A DNA stretch of 64,000 nt from Diorhabda sublineata (lineage: Eukaryota; Arthropoda; Insecta; Coleoptera; Chrysomelidae), in the NCBI RefSeq assembly GCF_026230105.1, contig NC_079478.1, forward strand, positions 6,029,653 to 6,093,652, given 5' to 3'. Position numbers and translations under genes: made by a program. Below are positions 37,441 through 48,910 of the stretch, in pieces; the first letter of the stretch is position 1; each line of letters begins with the position of its first letter. The notes below the pieces were generated by a model. The model was not told where the DNA came from and made no database searches. It saw only the letters and a list, made by a program, of their open reading frames with translations.

Positions 37441-38177
37441 TACGAGAGTTGCTACGTAAGTTTTTAGATAGATATGTCAAAACTGAACTGAATATGTTAC
37501 AAGTGGTGAAGGTACTCAGAACGTGTTGTCATACGAAAGCTATTTGAGATGTTTACAGACATACAGGCTTTTAATGAGTACCATCTCGTGCCTCCGTGTT
37601 TCGCTGAGTTTTCGAATTCAATCGTGGTCGCACTTCGCTACAAGATGAATTGCTTGAAGGTCGTTTTCAATCGGCTGTTATTAGTGTCGAATTCGCGATT
37701 CGCCAAGAATCATGGATCTATACATATGAACCTGAAACTAACCAACATCAGACTAACCACTCGAAACAAATGGTCTATTGTTTTCTTGGTATAACTGGAC
37801 ATATCGCCTCCGTTCCAACTCTGAATTGGTACACCAGCATTTGTTTGCCAGAAGGGTTCGAAAGGAATCATTCTTCACTACGACAATCCATCGTATAGTC
37901 CTTGTTTGGGAGAAAGAGAGATGATTTATTGTTAAAAAATTGTTACAATTTGTAGACAAAAGGTCAACGTTTCTCTGCACATGAAAAAATGGTTGATGCG
38001 TTTTTTGGAGGTACCTCAATCAGAATGGGAACAATGCCTCGACAATTGGTTCAAACGCATGCAAAAGTGTATTGATCTTAATCATATTGAGAATATTTGA
38101 AAAACGATGAAGCCATGTCTAATTGTGAATATTTGTTTTTATTTGTCTATCTTAAAACATTATTAATAGCCTTCGTA
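37441..38177 (+). mobile_element. mariner transposon, family 3, internally deleted
   Basis: The left end reads TACGAGAGTTGCTACGTAAG and the right end, reverse-complemented, reads TACGAAGGCTATTAATAATG, both starting at a TA. The plus-strand transposase can be followed through frameshifts: GRTSLQDELLEGRFQSAV (about 37630-37685), QESWIYTYEPETNQHQ (37700-37750; the first catalytic Asp, normally DESWI, is Gln), SKQMVYCFLGITGHIASVPT (37765-37820), WYTSICLPEG, ILHYDNPSY (second Asp kept), RSTFLCT and finally NWFKRMQKCIDLN (38045-38085). At 737 bp it lacks about 500 bp of the family's usual length, including the helix-turn-helix and third-Asp regions. Inactive. Confidence 0.9.
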
Positions 38178-41100
38178 TTAACTGTGGATTAAGGATTCTT
38201 TTTAGGAAATAGTTTCAGCCATTTTGCATTTTACTTAGATCCAAAAGTCCTCCATCTAGTTATCATATTTTTGTAACAAAATATTCAACGCAAAGAGATT
38301 GCATTTCTGAAACCAGACTGGGTCTCTTTGAGTTCTTCTTATTTGAACCTAATTCTGCCATATAGTTTTATATATAAGACTTTTCAATTCAATTCAAAAC
38401 CGTTGTTTAAGATAATATTATATTAGAATATTATGAATAATCATATCACTGTATACTTACAAAATAGCTGACTAACTTCAATTTTAGTTTGATAGATCAG
38501 AGCAAAAGTTTAAAAATTTTTCTAAAAGGAATATTACATGTAATAAACAATATCTTTAACATACAGTATCATTGGAAGTAAATATCTATTTCGTATATTC
38601 TTGATAATGTAAATATTTGTCTTCCTAATCTTCACCCTTGCACTAACATCTCTGCGAATTTCCTTATCTTGGGGCATCGATTTTACCCCCTTTTTCGATA
38701 CACACAATAATAGCCAAGGGACTGGTGACCAGTTAGCTTGTCTTGTACCCAAGAGACTACCGGCCATTTCGTATAATATTGGTCAGATAACCTCTTTATA
38801 TACAGAGTAAATTTTTAGACTGATAACTAAACAAACTGAAAAACATGCTTTTAGTAATAACCAAACTAAAAAGTGAAAAAGAATTGTTGATAAAGAATTA
38901 AATATATTATATAATCTCAATAATTCACTTATTTATTCACTACCTCTAATTTTAATACTCTCATGCCAAGGATATAGAAGAAATAATAAATCCTGCCACA
39001 TATAATCAGGATAATCAGATATTTTGATCGAATTACTGCCTTTCAGAAGTGTGCAAAGTTTAAATTGAATCTAATCGTAAATCTAGGCCAAAATTTAGTC
39101 AAACTAACATAGAGATGAAACTGATGAAAGCGTCTTAAAAATTATAGGCAACGTCATGCTGATTGTCTGTAAAATATGCCGATTTCACTCATAACTCATA
39201 ACAAAGAAAATACACGGTATATTAAATGTAACAACCAGTACATTTCCCTATATTTAGGTTGCTACAATATGCAGTTCACCAAATTATATATCGAAATCGA
39301 TAAGTAATAAACACTCTGTATATTGATATATAGTGATGAAATGATTTTTTATTCTACTTTTTGAGGTTTCAAACTAATTGTAAGGGAAATCGTCGCCTAG
39401 CATAAAGAGAAATCTAAAAATCTTAATATTTTATCATAAGCCTCAATGCGATTTTTGTCCAAAAATTCAATTGATTGTGCCCTTAAAGATAATGCAGAGT
39501 GACCTTATTAATACCTTATTATGTGATATGTCTTTATGGCCGTTCTATGTTTCATGAAATTTGCGACAACTTTGTTGCATATGTCGCTTTCATTGGTTAT
39601 CGAATGCTTGTTAGTAGTATACTGCATCGTGAAAAAAATTAAACGATCAAATGAGCTGTGTAAACACTATAGCCAATTAAAATCTATGTTCAATTCCACT
39701 AGTCACCCTGTAAATTAATAAAGAACAGGATTTGACACTTTTTATTAGCCACATGATATCTTCCCTGGGGAATCTTCATATGGTAGAAATATGTAACGTT
39801 CCCTCGTAACTCACCCTGTATAAAAAACGTTCATAATGATCTAGCAAGTGGATATGAATAAATGAAAGGCTCATGTTTGAATTTTTTTTGTATAACTTGG
39901 GTTTAGAAGAAATTATGAGGATTTGTCGACCGTATCATGAACAGATATACCGTTTTTTGATATACTATGAAGTTTCCCAACATAGGTAATCCTAAAATAT
40001 CATCAGATTAGTCAAAAATCATGCACAAACATTAAATGCACCCGTACCCCATGGAGTTATTCAAAGGACAAAGTACAGAAAAATACGCTGATTGTTCTTT
40101 ACTATTTCAATGGTTTTTGGAGAAAAATGTATTAATCGCAATTTTCACTTTTTGTTTTCGACGTTGCTTTGTAGGCTATTTATGAAGTTTATCCCAAGCA
40201 TATAATAGAAAATACTAGCAAAAAGTATTCTTCGCCCTATAAATTTATAAAAATTGAGAACGCTTCTGATCAATACACCATAACAAAAAAATTGATCATG
40301 ATTTTTATTGAAAATTAACAAATTTCAACAGTCAACTGTTTTTTTTTTCAAAATTGTCTTCATATGAAGACGTAGATGCTCCAGTGATCTAGTCGATTTA
40401 TTTCCGTTTCCAACAAGTTCTGCTCGAAGGACTTCGTGAATGTCCTTTTCGTGTTTTTTAGACGGAGAATGAAAATTTAATAGTGACATGAAACGCCTCG
40501 AGGTCAAGTAGCGTGATAGATTTACTACAAATGGTTCGAGGAAATAGAGATATTTATCTTAACAGATAAATTGATGAAGTAAACAGTGAGTTACCATTGA
40601 GAAAGTTATATGGAACTTACAATCATTGAACATAAGTGAAACGGAAATTTAGCAAACAAAAAATTTAAACAACAATCAATGGCGGATGATGATTATGATT
40701 TTCTTTCAACATAATAACAAGATAGATCCAATTTTATAAACTGAAAACGTACTACTACTTCGTCAAAAAATATCGCGCCACATCTTGGAGTAATTGAAAA
40801 ACTATAGCCAGTGAAATATCATTGATAAACCAAATTATTCATATGAAGTTTTTTTGATTGATTAAAATTTTACACGCACATTTATGAGCGTAAGTGTGTG
40901 TGAAGAAAATGGCTTGGAAGCAAGTCCATCATCCTAAGAGTTCTCCAATAATTCGACTCAAATTTATCAATAGATCCAAAGTATCACGGTTATCTATGTT
41001 AGGTTTCATGGTAGGGAGTAGTTTTGTTTAACAATCGACTGTGTTAAATTTTTTATTTCTTATTCTAATTACTGCACCAAAAAAAGTGATCAAGATCAGC

Positions 41101-41219
41101 ATGAGAATTATCATCGCAGGTACAGCTTGATGATTGTATGATGATGATGTGAGGAGTCTGAAGAGAAGAAGCAATGATTTAAATGATTTAAAAAAAATCA
41201 TAGAGAGAAAGAGAGATTC
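38178..41219. other. Non-coding stretch
   Basis: No gene. The minus-strand frames at 38534-38767 and 40325-40507 show no known domain. The phrase CACCCTGTA occurs at 39704 and 39814 and a similar ACTCTGTATA at 39312; this phrase is common at insect repeats, but no element could be delimited. Confidence 0.35.
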
Positions 41220-41934
41220 GTTGGTTTAAGTTTGGTAGGATGAGAAGGATTTCTGTAAGGAATGTGGTTTGTTTGAGTAGGCGCGGATATAGGAATAGCT
41301 CCTCTGCAGGGCTGGGGTTGTGGTGGTTTTGTTGGGCTGTGTTTACAAGTGAAGCTTGTGAGCAGACACGGACCTTCTCGTTTTATTTTTCATTTTTAGT
41401 GGGTTTTATTGTTTTTCTTTTTGCTTTTTTGTAATGTTGTGATTCTTTTGTTTATTTTGAATTTAATTTGGGGTGGTCGGGTACAGCTGCGGCTGCATTA
41501 TTGCACCAGGTTGCAGAAAACCTGCAACACCGACGATCTACGAGCTGTATAGGGTGGGTGTTGGGGGGTCGGAATTTATCTGATTGATATGGGGGAATGA
41601 TCGAGGAAGTTGAGGTAAATTTCAGGGTGATCATCGTGCGCTGTTGCTAGCAGTCAAAGAGGCGGATAAGGGAGTTTTTTTGGGTTTTGAGCCGAGGGGC
41701 CGCATATTGTTGACCCAGGAGATGAGAAGGAAATTAGTTGATTCGATGGTACGAATCACATAGCGGGCTTGGAATGGGGGTTATGTCTGTATATTCGGGC
41801 AAGGTGCTGAAGAAGTTTGCTCTAAATTCGATAATGGTGTGGATGTATGTTTTATACGTATGAAGTAGGGTGAGGGGGTAAAAAATCATAGTATAAATAG
41901 CAATACATCAGAAAGGGATTAAATCAGCTTCAAA
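41220..41934 (+). other. G-rich stretch upstream of a LINE remnant
   Basis: The plus strand is unusually rich in G and T (ggggttgtggtggttttgtt, gggtgggtgttggggggtcg), unlike anything else in the window. It includes the hairpin GTTGCAG-AAAAC-CTGCAAC at 41510-41528. Short frames on both strands show no domain. It sits directly before plus-strand RT sequence, so it may be the 5' part of that retrotransposon, or a separate transcribed region. No decision is possible from sequence alone. Confidence 0.3.
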
Positions 41935-42500
41935 TTTGTGAACGAAATATGTAAAGACCACATAAAGAATACCAGAAGAATGGTAGGTAGCACAAAAATG
42001 CATCGACTAAGTAAAATTAGCAGACACAACAAAAAATACAATAGAAGAATACATGAGGAAAATAATTATACAATTGAAGACAATAATAAAATAATGAGTT
42101 ATGTATTCATTGATTTTCAGTTAATTTTTGATTCTATAAACAGAAAAGACCTTGTACTGGTAATGAAAAATTGAGAACATTGATGAAAACTAAGAAATTT
42201 GTTTATAATGATGATGAAACATCTTACAGTTACGGTGAAATAGTTAGAGGAAAGAATTTCTAATATCTAATAAAGGAATTGACTAAGAGACTCATCATCA
42301 ACAAAAAACATTTAATTTATTTTTATATTATGTACTAAAGAAAATTAAGAAAAACATCTCAAAAGAGAGGGAGACAAGGCTGACAACGTTGCCGTTATTA
42401 CCAAGACAATAAAAGTAGTGGCAAAAATGGAAATAAAGAAAAAATACAAATATCGAAATTTTGGAGTAAAATTTCACATATTAACTACGAAGCAGATAAT
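41935..42500 (+). pseudogene. LINE reverse transcriptase remnant, plus strand
   Basis: The frame at 41938-42174 leads into SYVFIDFQLIFDSINRKDL (42097-42153), which is RT motif A (usually FIDFK.AFDSI.R..L). After frameshifts, DKADNVAVITKTIKVVAKME at about 42370-42435 occupies the place of the active site (usually ADDVAIL), with the second Asp changed to Asn. A lysine-rich segment follows. Order and spacing fit a non-LTR retrotransposon with an internal deletion. Not functional. Confidence 0.6.
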
Positions 42501-42574
42501 TGTTGTTAATCTATGGTACAATAGTCAAGAAAGAAAGCGGAAAAATTTATTGATTAGGTAGGTAAACTGATTTC

Positions 42575-42660
42575 CTTGAGTCTCTGAAGATGATAGTAAA
42601 ACGTGCCATTGTTATTATAAGTATTGGTGTAGTGATAGTGAGTATTATGTTCATTAGGCT
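42575..42660 (+). repeat. Dispersed short repeat, copy B
   Basis: Shares GAGTCTCTGAAGATGATAGT at the left and GTATTGGTGTAGTGATAGTG with TATGTTCA at the right. The middle (hairpin and GTCAGACAG region) is the most diverged and shortened of the four copies. Confidence 0.65.
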
Positions 42661-42894
42661 GTAATCACTCTCAAAGTCATTCGGACTAAGTCCCTAGCAT
42701 TAACTATTTCAAATAACTCAGCAAAATTAAACACAGATTCACAACATCATCTGTATAAAGTTAGTCTCTGTGTATTCCCCGAAGGATATGAAAAAAAGAG
42801 TGGCAGGAGGAATCGGGGGAGGTTCAAGTTCGTTAGTCTTCTTGAGATCTGACAGTTCCTTATTGAAAAATTGGCCCGATCGAAAGTAATTAAT

Positions 42895-43050
42895 TATTTT
42901 TGGCGTTATCGAGCCCCAAGTACGTCCTCCCGTTCCCCTCCTTCATCTGCCTTTCTTTCTGCTAATTCATGGACCGCGAACGAGTCATAAAACAGAGTGT
43001 GCTTTGGAGGTATCATAGACGTACGTCCGCACAAGGGAATATAAAAATCT
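42895..43050. promoter_or_regulatory. GC-richer block, candidate conserved non-coding element
   Basis: Contains cgagccccaagtacgtcctc, gaccgcgaacgagtcataaa and atagacgtacgtccgcac. GTCATAAAA resembles the posterior Hox/Caudal-type TTTATGAC site. No transposon similarity was seen. The overlapping minus-strand frame (42906-43097) has no recognisable domain. Confidence 0.25.
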
Positions 43051-44249
43051 TCACATAAATTGAAAAAACAAACTTCATTCTGAAATATAATAATCATAAT
43101 TTCAGTGTCTATTTGGAACTAGATTGGCGATACATTTGTTTTGATAAACTTGCCAATAGAAGCGTTGTATTTTTTGGAAAAATCATTATCAAACTGAAGC
43201 AGGATATGAAAATAATATCCACGTTTTATCTTCGACTATATTTTCAAACACAAATTGATAGGTATATTCATTGTGACTTCCTCTATGTTAAAAGTGATAA
43301 AATATCTCAAATTTGAAGCGTTTTATATGATGGAAGAAAAACGTGGATGTACCCGTAGAATACTAACTGGTCAATCGAGGCGCTTCATGTATATACCTCT
43401 GTGAAACCGTTTTGCCACTATCAACTCATTGTAGCTTTTGGTTTCTTTGTATAAAAACTATTAATTCTGTTTTAATCACTATTGATAACGTTTGAGTTGT
43501 GTAGAGAACAACAGCTTTAAGGCAGAAAGACTATTGCTTCTGGAACTTCTCACTTTTTCAAGAAGACGTCAATGTTTTGCTGTAGCACTATTGTCCAACA
43601 GCTTTGGCGCAGTTAATCCGCCAAGTTAAAACTGTTTGGAGTTACAAGCCGCAAACAAACATTAGCTTCTTCGTTCTGTCGATGCCTAGAGGTGTACAGG
43701 ATCATGGGATTTATGGGATCGGTAGTTTTCAGCTAAATCTATTTTGATATAGTTTTCTTCATATTACCAGTTATCCAAGGTAATGTCTAATATCACTGAG
43801 TATGTAAATAGCATTTTTTACATTCAAATCGACTATGTTATGAAAGTTTTTTTAAATATTTCAAGATTTTATTAGTTTTCATGAGAAAAAATAATATTAT
43901 GCAACAGCCATTTCAAATTCTACATATCTTGACAATTTTCTGTGTATCGAATGACAATATACCACAAATGAATTTTTAAGTAATCAAGTTGATATAAAAG
44001 AAAAAAAATTGTAAAAAAAAAGATTATAATCGACAATGAAAACCATAAAAAAACTATCATGACTACATTTTAGCCTCATCTCATGGGATGATCATAAAAC
44101 CCGCTATATAAGCAAATAATGTTCTACCCCTGACAGGAAACAGCAGAGAAAATCTGATTGAGCTTAGTCAAGGCATACTCTGTTATTAAGGCGCTCGTGC
44201 ATGGCCACCTATATACATTAAGACGGTGGCTTAAAGACTTTGAATGATT
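43051..44249. other. Non-coding stretch
   Basis: No supported gene; the small plus frame at 43113-43316 is of chance character. Confidence 0.35.
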
Positions 44250-44366
44250 TATAAAGCAAAAGGAAATTTTATTACCAGACGCCGCGTCGTAGAACTTAAA
44301 TGAGATTTTAAATGGCGAGACAGCCAGAATCAACAAAAAAATACAAAATTTCTTGTGAGTATCCAT
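44250..44366 (-). CDS. Speculative first exon with signal-peptide-like start
   Basis: The minus strand has a real ATG at 44364-44366 followed by MDTHKKFCIFLLILAVSPFK, a basic start plus hydrophobic run like a secretory signal peptide, then ISFKFYDAAS. Directly after this, at about 44272, is a GTAATA that could serve as splice donor. AT-rich sequence resembling a TATA box lies just upstream. If real it would be exon 1 of a small secreted protein, with the remainder outside or unrecognised. Short hydrophobic frames arise easily by chance in AT-rich DNA, so this is weak. Confidence 0.15.
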
Positions 44367-45455
44367 CGTATATATAAATATACCTTATACGTAGAATATT
44401 TGTGATATATTTTCACGTGGAACTTGAAATTTTTTCTAGGTGAAAAAATATAAAGAATAGATTATCTCTGTTCATACAATTTCATAGAAATACGTACGTA
44501 GTTTTTATTTCTACGACAATTTTCAAAAATTGTTTTAAGTATTCTATATTTTAGAATAATTTAGGTTTAGTTTTGATATGAATTTTTGTAAATAATAGAA
44601 TAATCGAGAATTATTTTTTGCAGATTTGACACAACCTCCAAAAACGAAGTTGGTGAAAATTATGGATAAGGTGAATATACTCTTTGGATTTTATTTCACA
44701 CGTTCTAGAAATTTTGTATGAAAATTGTGGGTTTTCCAGATAAATCAAGAAATTTTATTTTATATTTCAAAGACTAAACAAAAAATTTATACGGCAAAAT
44801 CTGTACTGGGTTTTTGGATATAAATTGATTCCACTTTTAATTTTTATACAACGAAACATACTGGAATTTTCAAAAAATCTACAAAAGTGATTCTACGTAA
44901 GCAAATATATACAGTGTGGTGACATTCAACGGTAATTAATGGAAATAATAACAGAAAATAAGTAGATACATATGGTTATATAAAATAAATAACTTTCATA
45001 TCTCAACATATATCAACATTGTAGTAATTTTCAAAAACTGTACCAATTTAAGAGAACTGTGAAATGCCATGTTCCGGATTCAAATTAGTATTATAAAGTT
45101 TACAGTACAGTACGAAAAAAAATATTTTTTAAATGCATTTTATCAAACGTGTCATACAGTTTTTTTATTCAGAAAATGATAGGAATAAACAATTTGCATA
45201 AATCTTAGCAATTAGTGGAAAAACACTATCAATAAATAAGAAATATGCACTATTTTCAAAAAAAGGAAGTTCATCCTGTAACTATTTGATTTTGTTGAAC
45301 AATTTTGGAAGAAATTATTTAATTTCGTAGATTTTTCTGATAAAATATGAGTTACAAAATTATATGGAATCAAATTATTGTGAAAATTTTTGCCCATTAG
45401 ATCAGTTCAGTTGAAAACCAGGAGTAAGGACTAAAGCTACTCAACATATCACTTT
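44367..45455. other. Non-coding stretch
   Basis: Strongly AT-rich with many A and T runs; nothing recognised. Confidence 0.4.
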
Positions 45456-45556
45456 CCGTCTCTGAAGATGATAATAACTTGGTAATCGAAACGCGCTTCA
45501 GACAGTGTAATTATGAGTGCTGGTATAGTGATAGTTCGAACAGGGCGTTTAGAATA
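45456..45556 (+). repeat. Dispersed short repeat, copy C
   Basis: Carries GTCTCTGAAGATGATAATAA, TTGGTAATCGAAACGCGCTT, CAGACAGTGTAATTATGAGT and GCTGGTATAGTGATAGTTCG. With copy D it best preserves the middle of the consensus. Confidence 0.75.
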
Positions 45557-45790
45557 AAATATTCTTGACCTCAATACTAGATGCTTTGTAACTATATGTT
45601 AGTATTTAAAAAAACAATTATATGACAAAAAGTAGCAGCAAATGATTCTCACATATTAGATTGCAGTACGAATACTCGCTTTGGAATGATCGTAAAAAAT
45701 AACTCAAATAAAACTCCAACCTGTCAATCCACTCTTCAGATTGCTCCTAGTCGTCTATTATCACCGAAGATTAACTTTATGAGAGTTTTA

Positions 45791-45972
45791 GCCCGTGTCC
45801 GTGGTCTCTCGAGAATCTCCGTTGATTTTTATATCTGATTTCGGGCACGTTCTTTTCGACAACGACGTGACGTTCGAGTGGTTTTCAAGTAGGACACAAA
45901 AGTCCGTTCAGGAAGGAATGATTGCCGTTGAGAATATTTTTAAGGGGGTCGAGGAATCTTCGGGAGAAAGTA
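45791..45972 (+). CDS. Possible internal or terminal exon, unidentified
   Basis: A GC-richer open stretch begins right after TTTTAG at 45785-45790, a possible splice acceptor. It stays open to a TGA at 45975-45977, and GAAAGTAAAT near its end is a possible donor. The frame reads VSVVSRESPLIFISDFGHVL, FDNDVTFEWFSSRTQK, SVQEGMIAVENIFKGVEESS. Its codons favour C or G at third positions early on (GTG TCC GTG GTC, GAC AAC GAC GTG ACG TTC GAG), unlike the region's usual bias. No family is recognised. It could equally be a conserved non-coding block that happens to be open. Confidence 0.25.
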
Positions 45973-45977
45973 AATGA

Positions 45978-46449
45978 TCATTTCAAAAAGGAAAAGTTAT
46001 TAATTGATCCAGAATTTCGTATGGAACGTTTAGTTTTTAATGACTGCTCATGATATTCCCACATTTTATAATAAAAATATGTTTTTTGTACTACAGTGAA
46101 TGGAACTTGTATTGCAAGTTTTCTAAAGAAGCTTTTCGATTATATTAAGTCATTTATCGACTACCCTTTGGCAATTAAAACTACCCCTATGCTAACAATG
46201 GGGACAATTCTAATCGTGAGACCACTGAATCTCTATGCAAAGTATCTATCGGTAAAAACTGCCATAATTTGCAATCACAAGGTTTCTGTAGAGCAGTTGA
46301 GTATGAATATGTGAATAAAGGATAAGATCCTCAAAAACTAAGCTAAGGGTGGGGTCGTCCAAACTTCTACAACTTCAAAACCAAATTTTATTATATTCCA
46401 TAATAGGCGAGACTAGAGAAATGACTCTCCTAATTTTCTAGTCTCAAAA
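45978..46449. other. Stretch without a supported gene
   Basis: The 72-codon plus frame at 46096-46314 shows no clear domain; it may be decayed 5' sequence of the neighbouring LINE remnant. Confidence 0.3.
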
Positions 46450-46990
46450 GTACCCGTTTGAACAACGATGAGCCAACGGAGAAAATTCAAATGCTCAACT
46501 TCCCCGCCATAATATCCAGAAGCAGAGGACAAATAGATCTGTACTGCTGCGACAGCCTACAAGCTCTCAAGCTGGTACAAAACAATATTGGAAGGCCTTT
46601 TGTTGCCCAGGAAAATAACAGAGCAAAAAGAGATGTTACGAGTCGTTAAGAGGTTCCAAAATTGTTCTACTACCATGTTATATACCAAAACCCTCTTCAG
46701 GTGATCATCAAGGGTACTGGGGACTGATTCAGCTTCGAGGAACTAAATTTGGTCATTGGATTGATTACTGACCAATGGTATACGACAAAGCATCACATAA
46801 AGATGTTCAATATCCAAGATGTAAAGGTAGGAAGTAAACTCCATGTATTGTTCAGCTGGGTTCCTCTCTGGAGCGTTAGAGAGGACATTCTGGGAAAGAG
46901 CGTAGGAGAATACATCGAAGTCATGGAGATCTACTTCGCTCAACGAAATAAGTCTACATTATCTGTATCCCTCGTTCCCCAATACTCCAA
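46450..46990 (+). pseudogene. LINE RNase H and tail remnant, plus strand
   Basis: RGQIDLYCCDSLQALKLVQN (46520-46580) resembles the RNase H motif containing 'SDSQAALKAL'. After broken frames, ELNLVIGLITDQWYTTKHHI then KMFNIQDV (46740-46825) matches the post-RNase H tail 'L..LTGH...KHL..MGI'. ALERTFWERA (about 46870-46900) corresponds to the 'CPAL...R...LG' tail. Together they match the same part of the element type seen on the minus strand at 7520-7935, but in the opposite orientation. Frameshifts separate each piece. Confidence 0.55.
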
Positions 46991-47094
46991 TTGAAAATAA
47001 TAATATTAATATTCAATTATAATTGATAGAAATCATCAACACACCGTTTATTGTCACTTATTTGATATTATTCAACATTTTACATATCATCCGT

Positions 47095-47277
47095 TTATTT
47101 AATGATAGACGAGCTAAGAAAGTTTTCCCAGAAGGCTGTGCAATTACAGGAGACAAGTGAATGCGTGATTGCGCCAACCACGATTCGATTTTTCAATGTC
47201 GCACACATCCGCAGTTTTATCTGACTGATCGTCATCTGTTCCGCGGGTTGCTCGAATGACATCCTACTCTCATCCAT
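47095..47277 (-). CDS. Unidentified 60-codon open frame in a GC-richer block
   Basis: From an ATG at 47275-47277 it reads MDESRMSFEQPAEQMTISQI, KLRMCATLKNRIVVGAITHS, LVSCNCTAFWENFLSSSIIK and stops. The block is GC-richer than its surroundings (caacccgcggaacagatgac) and the protein has a balanced, soluble-looking composition. No family or splice evidence was found. A conserved non-coding block or a gene fragment are both possible. Confidence 0.2.
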   Translation of the reverse strand: MDESRMSFEQPAEQMTISQIKLRMCATLKNRIVVGAITHSLVSCNCTAFWENFLSSSIIK

Positions 47278-47784
47278 CTTGAAGAGTGTGTCTGGGATCA
47301 GTAGTAATAAGAAGACTGATATGATAAGATGCTGGCAAGGGGTGAGGGAGTTAGGTGTGTTCGTTATTGGATGAAATATGGTTTGTTATTTCTTTGTTAT
47401 TTTTAGACGCACCCAACAAACGATGTTTATGATCCTAATTATAGGAAAAATTTGACGTGATTGAATTTTAAATTTGTTTAAGTAATAGAATAAGAATAAT
47501 ACGTTAATGTAAATTGGAATTAAATAATGTAAAACTGTATCAAATTTGAGAATACCCATTATAGACGCAAAATATGGCATCAGCATAATGTATAATGTAA
47601 CAAATAAGAAATGAAATTAGTCATCTAAATAACCGTTACATAAAAACATTAGAAATCTAGCGTCATGGTTTTTATGGTGACATTATGATTCATTGAAACG
47701 ATGAAGTCGATTAATATGAATTTGCCACTAAAGTCACCAATTGGTATAAAATAACACTGTAAGACTCGCGTTTTCCAATTGACC
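47278..47784. other. Non-coding stretch
   Basis: AT-rich; nothing recognised. Confidence 0.4.
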
Positions 47785-47890
47785 TTCAGTCTCTGAGAAC
47801 GATCATTTAGTTATCAAAACAAATGACAGCCAGTGTAATTGTGACTGTTGGTATTGTAGGTACTGTAGTAAACAGTATGTTCAGTAGTTG
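47785..47890 (+). repeat. Dispersed short repeat, copy D
   Basis: Carries TCAGTCTCTGAGAACGATCA, AGCCAGTGTAATTGTGACTG, TTGGTATTG and GTAAACAGTATGTTCAGTAG. It lies 235 bp before the left target duplication of the satellite-bearing element. Confidence 0.75.
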
Positions 47891-48910
47891 TTATTCATCA
47901 TAGAACTAATATGATTAGAAATATACTGACAATTTCATATGGATAGAAGCCGGCTTGTCAGTCGAACCAGTGTGTCAATACAAATATCACCAACGGTATC
48001 ATAAATTCAAGTTTAAATATGTATATCGACTGACTACCTACACCACTAGAAAAGGTGACTTTAAACATTGTAGTATATACAAGTGCTCACGTCTTCAATT
48101 TTAAATGTTATATTACGTAATTCTTGGTAATTATACACTTTCACGGTCACCTGGTTTTTTGGCTCTAGAAAATCGAAAAATGGATGGATTTTATGATCTT
48201 GATATCAAAATGTTCCATTTTACGGCGGATTTATAAAAAAAATTAGTAGAAATAGCTGGAATGAAAATTTCTCATAGGTTTACTGTTTTAAATAGTAAAA
48301 AAAAACGGTTTTGCAAAATAATCCTTTACAAAAAATTATCTCATTATCAGATAAAGTTCTTATATTTTTTTTTGTATTCTACAAAAGTTAATAATCAATT
48401 TAAAAAAAATCCAAAAAGAATGATTTTTTCAGTTTTAATAGCTTAAAATGAAATCGATGAAAAACAATCAATTTTCGTGAATAGTTTCGTACTATATTCT
48501 TTAATGTTAATAGTTTTTGGACCATTAAAAATCGAAAAATGGATAAATTTTATAATTTTGGTCTCAAAATTCATTTTACAACGAATTTATAAAAAACACG
48601 GGGGTAGTGGCTGAATTTGCGGTTTTTAATAGTTTTAAACCTTAAATAGTAGAAAAACTTTTTTTTTCAAAATATTCATTTTTTTATGTAAATTGCGAAA
48701 AAAAATATACGAATTTGATTCCACGACGTCAGGAACAGTTACGAAGGATTATATGTAGAAAGTCATTTTTTTGCATTTAAAGTGATGAAATTGTAAAAAA
48801 TATTAATTTTTTTTTAATTTTCGTATTTTTTTTATAAATTCGCCGTAAAATGGAACATTTTGAGACCAAGATCATTAAAATCCATCCATTTTTCAATTTT
48901 CTAGAGCCAA

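Noticed and set aside
38534..38767. Minus-strand 77-codon frame as a gene
   Set aside because: No recognisable domain, and the apparent start is not an ATG with supporting context.
39700..39835. A transposon delimited by CACCCTGTA words
   Set aside because: The words are in the same orientation and too few, and no inverted ends or duplications could be matched.
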